A DNA stretch of 7,047 nt from JAPUDQ01 sp039916485 (GTDB taxonomy: Bacteria; Patescibacteriota; Saccharimonadia; Saccharimonadales; Saccharimonadaceae). The stretch spans positions 1-7,047 of the forward strand of contig JBDSLH010000030.1 in the NCBI GenBank assembly GCA_039916485.1, read 5' to 3'. Below are positions 5,146-7,047 of this stretch, piece after piece. Below the pieces are notes generated by a model. That model ran no database searches. It was given only the letters and a program-made list of their open reading frames with translations, and was not told the DNA's origin. How positions within the stretch are numbered: position 1 is the stretch's first letter; each line of letters opens with the position of its first letter. The translations under genes were made by a program, and so were the position numbers.

Positions 5146-5535
5146 ATGCTCGCAATTCGTTTGCAACGCCTCGGCCGAAAAGGCTACCCTATGTACCGTA
5201 TCGCGGTTCAAGAATCTCAGCGACACCCATCAAGTGGTCGTGTTGTTGCGTATGTCGGGAGTTACAACCCACACACAAAAGAGACTACTATCAACCTCGA
5301 GAAGATATCATTCTATCTTGACCACGGTGCGCAGCCAACCCCACGAGTTGCAAAAATTTTGAATGAGCAAAAAGTGAAATTACCGTCTTGGGTAAAAGGT
5401 CATACTGGTAGCAAAGCTGTTTCTATCAAGAATCAGGAAAAGCTTCGTAAAAACCGTCCAGTCGAAGAAGTCGAGGAAGCTGTCGAAGAGCCAGTAACCG
5501 AAGACGCTTCAACGGAAGCTGACAAAACCGAATAA
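5146..5535 (+). CDS. rpsP: Ribosomal protein bS16 with acidic C-terminal extension
   Basis: 129 residues. The first 75 or so are a standard bS16 of the small ribosomal subunit: MLAIRLQRLGRKGYPMYRIAV, then RVVAYVGSYNPHTKE, then ISFYLDHGAQPTPRVAKIL. Typical bS16 proteins are about 80-90 residues; here a basic linker (about 76-104) and a Glu/Val/Pro-rich acidic tail (105-129, PVEEVEEAVEEPVTED) are added. AAGGAA at 5128-5133 lies 12 bases before the ATG, a slightly long spacing. The gene has its own promoter and ends one base before the run leading into a strong terminator, so it may be expressed largely alone. Confidence 0.95.
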   Translation: MLAIRLQRLGRKGYPMYRIAVQESQRHPSSGRVVAYVGSYNPHTKETTINLEKISFYLDHGAQPTPRVAKILNEQKVKLPSWVKGHTGSKAVSIKNQEKLRKNRPVEEVEEAVEEPVTEDASTEADKTE

Positions 5536-5536
5536 C

Positions 5537-5561
5537 AAAAACGCCCTCCGGGGCGTTTTTT
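5537..5561 (+). terminator. Intrinsic terminator after rpsP
   Basis: AAAAACGCCC (5537-5546), a TCCG tetraloop, then GGGCGTTTTT, with a run of six T at 5556-5561. The GC core with the T run directly at its base is the textbook form. It separates rpsP from khpA. Confidence 0.92.
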
Positions 5562-5584
5562 AATACGGCTCAGTGCGTTACAAT
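5556..5584 (+). promoter_or_regulatory. Weak candidate promoter for khpA
   Basis: TACAAT (5579-5584) is five of six to the -10 consensus. At 17 bp upstream there is only TTTTTT (5556-5561), the T run of the rpsP terminator. A promoter is expected here because a strong terminator precedes khpA, but the -35 is poor; read-through is the alternative. Confidence 0.35.
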
Positions 5585-5621
5585 AGAGATATTATCCAGT
5601 AGAGACCAAAGGAGATAAGTA

Positions 5622-6059
5622 ATGGCATCATCTATCGATCAACAGTTTGTAGAGTATATTGTGAAATCACTGGTAGGACACCCAGATGATGTTGTCGTCG
5701 ACCGGATTGTCGACGAAAAGGGCGTGTTACTGACGCTTACAGTACACCCAGAAGATCTCGGCCGTGTTATTGGTAAGCGTGGTGCAACAGCACAGAGCCT
5801 ACGCTCATTGCTCCGTGCACTTGGTACCAAGAATGACGCGCGGTACAATTTAAAAATTGTTGATGTCGATCGTCCTGAAGGCGAACGGTACGAACCAGCC
5901 AGCCCACGCACCGATGAAAAACCAGTAGAAACACCGGTCGAAACAATCGAAACTTCTGCACCTGTGGACAACGTAGCAGATCAACCTGTGGAAAAAGAAT
6001 CAGACTTGGCTCGAAAGACCCGTGCAGAGCTTGCGGATCTAGATGATCTCGATATATAA
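5622..6059 (+). CDS. khpA: KH-domain RNA-binding protein KhpA with acidic tail
   Basis: 145 residues. The N-terminal 83 form a single type II KH domain like KhpA/YlqC: FVEYIVKSLVGHPDDVVVD, VLLTLTVHPEDLGRVIGKRG, then a helix (ATAQSLRSLLRALG) and the strand YNLKIVDV. The GxxG RNA-contact loop is GKRG at 51-54. The usual protein is about 75-85 residues; here residues 86-145 add a Pro/Glu/Val-rich acidic extension with PVET, PVET and PVEK repeats and an acidic end (ELADLDDLDI). In Firmicutes KhpA works with KhpB (EloR) in cell elongation and small-RNA binding; the role in this lineage is unknown. The start has AAAGGAG at 5608-5614, seven bases upstream. Its place between rpsP and trmD is the conserved one, but rimM is not found after it. 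Confidence 0.9.
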   Translation: MASSIDQQFVEYIVKSLVGHPDDVVVDRIVDEKGVLLTLTVHPEDLGRVIGKRGATAQSLRSLLRALGTKNDARYNLKIVDVDRPEGERYEPASPRTDEKPVETPVETIETSAPVDNVADQPVEKESDLARKTRAELADLDDLDI

Positions 6060-6157
6060 TCATAAACAAGTTCGAAACTACAACTGAACTGCGAGATAAA
6101 AACAAAGCTCTATGCGAGCAGACCAAAACTATATACGGTTTGAGAGCCCTATTTGTG
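6060..6157 (+). other. Untranslated stretch between khpA and its terminator
   Basis: About 98 bases without a supported gene. Partly complementary pieces are visible: ACAAA and GCTCT near 6102-6111 against AGAGC and TTTGT near 6143-6155, and a GCTC/GAGC pair at 6107-6119. Together with the terminator that follows this could be a structured 3' UTR or a small RNA. No promoter is convincing. Confidence 0.25.
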
Positions 6158-6190
6158 CTAAAAATCCCGGCAACACGCCGGGATTTTTAG
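6158..6190 (+). terminator. Intrinsic terminator after khpA, symmetric
   Basis: A perfect 14-bp stem (6158-6171 with 6177-6190) closes a five-base loop AACAC. The arms carry CCCGGC/GCCGGG with an A5/T5 run on the outside, so it can work in both directions. It lies about 100 bases after the khpA stop. Confidence 0.85.
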
Positions 6191-6229
6191 TTGGTGAACT
6201 ATCATTTGTTTGATCGGTAAAAAGAGGGA

Positions 6230-6261
6230 GCCACCCAACCGGTTCGCACCGGTTGGGTGGC
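6230..6261 (-). terminator. GC-rich hairpin terminator of the small minus-strand gene
   Basis: A perfect 14-bp stem (6230-6243 with 6248-6261) closes a four-base loop. Read on the minus strand it starts five bases after the stop at 6266 and is followed, after a short C/T stretch, by five T (6223-6219). On the plus strand no T run follows. The orientation therefore points to a minus-strand transcript; the six-base offset of the T run lowers certainty. Confidence 0.65.
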
Positions 6262-6265
6262 GTTG

Positions 6266-6409
6266 TCAGAGTTTGACCACGTGGCGGGCACCCTTGATCG
6301 TGAGATCAATGATTCCTAGACCGATACCAATGCTGGTAGCAGCTGCCCACGCGGCTGTCTGGACTGTCGAGACAAAAACCTCGGCAGTTAGCCCTCTGTC
6401 AACATCCAT
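6266..6409 (-). CDS. Small hydrophobic protein of unknown function (47 residues)
   Basis: An ORF with ATG at 6409 and UGA at 6268-6266. On the minus strand GGAG (6419-6416) stands six bases before the ATG, a hairpin terminator starts five bases after the stop, and promoter-like boxes lie upstream, so the whole reads as an independent short gene. The product starts MDVDRGLTAE, carries a hydrophobic Ala/Gly/Ile-rich stretch at about residues 11-37 (with GIGLGIIDL) and ends in a basic KGARHVVKL. It may be a single-pass membrane peptide with its C-terminus inside. I do not recognise a family. A plus-strand frame of 100 codons (6210-6512) covers the same DNA, but runs through the hairpin, has no ribosome binding site and shows no protein-like character, so it was left out. 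Confidence 0.6.
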   Translation of the reverse strand: MDVDRGLTAEVFVSTVQTAAWAAATSIGIGLGIIDLTIKGARHVVKL

Positions 6410-6444
6410 GTGCTTCTCCGGTTTCCTTGGCGGTACCCTTGATC
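6290..6444. repeat. 10-bp direct repeat flanking the small minus-strand gene
   Basis: ACCCTTGATC occurs at 6290-6299 (inside the 3' end of the 47-residue ORF) and again at 6435-6444 (in its leader), 145 bp apart. Similarity continues imperfectly for a few more bases on one side (CCGCCA on the minus strand). It could be a trace of duplication or a shared RNA motif; the length is short enough for chance. Confidence 0.3.
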
Positions 6445-6459
6445 ACACGGGTAACGTAT

Positions 6460-6488
6460 ATTATTACATAAAAAATACTATTTGTCAT
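6460..6488 (-). promoter_or_regulatory. Candidate promoter of the small minus-strand gene
   Basis: Minus strand: ATGACA (6488-6483), 17 bp, AATAAT (6465-6460), each five of six to consensus. The predicted leader is about 44 nt and contains the GGAG site. The -35 overlaps the -35 of the facing trmD promoter. Confidence 0.5.
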
Positions 6489-6510
6489 CTGGTTAGATTA
6501 ATGCGACAAT
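6482..6510 (+). promoter_or_regulatory. Candidate promoter of trmD, near-leaderless
   Basis: TTGTCA (6482-6487), 17 bp, GACAAT (6505-6510): five of six at -35 and four of six at -10. Seven bases separate the -10 from the ATG at 6518, so transcription would begin at or one base before the start codon. This fits the absence of a Shine-Dalgarno. Confidence 0.45.
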
Positions 6511-6517
6511 AGAACAG

Positions 6518-7047
6518 ATGAAAAAACTCCAAGCAATCACTCTTTTTCCGGAAATGTTCACTGGTGTGTTCGAAAACTCCATGTTGTGGAAAGCCCAAAA
6601 AGACGGTATAGTCGAGCTAAGTACGATCAATCTCCGTGAGTATGGCTTGGGTCCACGACGATCTGTGGATGACGCGCCGTACGGTGGCGGTGACGGAATG
6701 TTATTGATGATCGAGCCGCTATGGAATGCTGTGAAGGCTGCAAAAGCCAATGACCCGAGCGCAAAAGTGTTGCTCATGACCCCACGAGGAGACGTGTGGC
6801 AGCAGTCGCTTGCTCAGAGCTATAGCGAGACAGAAACTGGCTATATCTTCATCTGTGGCCGCTATGAAGGCTACGATGAACGCATACTAGAGCTTGTCGA
6901 TGTGTCTATACGAGTCGGGGATTATGTTTTGACAGGTGGAGAACTCCCTGCGATGACAATTATAGACAGTATTGTTCGCCTCATTCCGGGCGTGCTCGGT
7001 GGTGAATCGAGTGCCGAGATAGAGTCGTTTAGCGATGGGGAAACGCT
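6518..7047 (+). CDS. trmD: tRNA (guanine-N1)-methyltransferase TrmD, 3' end outside window
   Basis: A SPOUT-class enzyme that methylates N1 of G37 next to the anticodon of tRNAs for Leu, Pro and Arg, using S-adenosylmethionine, and prevents +1 frameshifting. 176 residues are visible of the roughly 230-255 usual. Clear blocks: MKKLQAITLFPEMF (1-14), SVDDAPYGGGDGML (49-62), CGRYEGYDER (113-122), and the trefoil-knot segment VGDYVLTGGELPAM (133-146) followed by RLIPGVLGG. Asp173 in ESFSDG matches the catalytic Asp169 of E. coli. The ATG at 6518 is chosen because the family start MKKL.xITLFP falls exactly there. No Shine-Dalgarno precedes it. It is separated from khpA by 458 bp and two terminators rather than by rimM, so it must have its own promoter. 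Confidence 0.96.
   Translation, partial: MKKLQAITLFPEMFTGVFENSMLWKAQKDGIVELSTINLREYGLGPRRSVDDAPYGGGDGMLLMIEPLWNAVKAAKANDPSAKVLLMTPRGDVWQQSLAQSYSETETGYIFICGRYEGYDERILELVDVSIRVGDYVLTGGELPAMTIIDSIVRLIPGVLGGESSAEIESFSDGET

Noticed and set aside
5767..6126. 119-codon minus-strand ORF opposite khpA
   Set aside because: A shadow of khpA coding sequence with no own signals; khpA is a clear KH-domain match.
6111..6212. 34-codon plus-strand ORF after khpA
   Set aside because: No ribosome binding site, and it reads straight through the terminator hairpin.
6397..6447. GTG-started short upstream ORF on the minus strand reading VIKGTAKETGEAHGC
   Set aside because: No ribosome binding site and only 15 codons. 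It overlaps the better ATG start, so a leader peptide is possible but unsupported.
6210..6512. 100-codon plus-strand ORF across the khpA-trmD gap
   Set aside because: It runs through a perfect 14-bp hairpin, lacks a ribosome binding site, has an unconvincing composition, and is opposite the better-supported 47-residue minus-strand ORF.
1..7047. CRISPR arrays, transposons, tRNA or rRNA genes
   Set aside because: No regularly spaced repeats, transposase motifs, terminal inverted repeats around genes, cloverleaf or rRNA-like segments were seen on either strand.
1..7047. Alternative genetic code with UGA as glycine (as in some CPR lineages)
   Set aside because: UGA ends nusB, rnc and the small minus-strand ORF at family-expected positions, and no conserved glycine is encoded by UGA.

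Overview
The window reads as a piece of a compact bacterial chromosome, most likely from a Candidate Phyla Radiation (Patescibacteria) organism and best fitting Candidatus Saccharibacteria (TM7). This placement is an inference. It rests on a LeuS lacking a large insertion before its signature loop, a very short bL32 with no zinc-finger cysteines, acidic tails on bS16 and KhpA, and the absence of rimM between khpA and trmD. UGA is used as a stop (nusB, rnc and the small minus-strand ORF), which argues against the UGA-Gly CPR lineages.

Layout. 1-1080: 3' part of leuS. 1081-1165: regulatory gap with two perfect palindromes. 1166-2690: an ECF-type sigma factor gene overlapping a gene for a single-pass membrane protein with anti-sigma topology. 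2702-2740: a perfect bidirectional terminator. 3102-2758 (minus): a small lipoprotein with a consensus promoter that appears to start transcription at the ATG. 3159-5061: a strong promoter and the cluster rpmF-nusB-Nudix-rnc, the last three genes overlapping. 5065-5561: rpsP with its own near-consensus promoter and a strong terminator. 5622-6059: khpA. 6060-6517: a 458-bp gap where rimM sits in many bacteria. It holds two hairpin terminators, a previously hidden 47-codon minus-strand ORF with a good ribosome binding site, and facing promoters. 6518 to the edge: trmD, cut by the window end.

How it fits together. Most of the window is translation and RNA-maturation housekeeping: leucine charging, ribosomal proteins, NusB antitermination, RNase III processing, a KH RNA-binding protein and tRNA m1G37 methylation. 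The accessory part is the envelope-facing module (sigma factor, membrane partner, convergent lipoprotein). The best candidates for something undescribed are this sigma/membrane pair, whose partner lacks any recognised anti-sigma motif, and the 47-aa membrane peptide gene in the rimM slot. All assignments come from reading motifs by eye; no database search was run.
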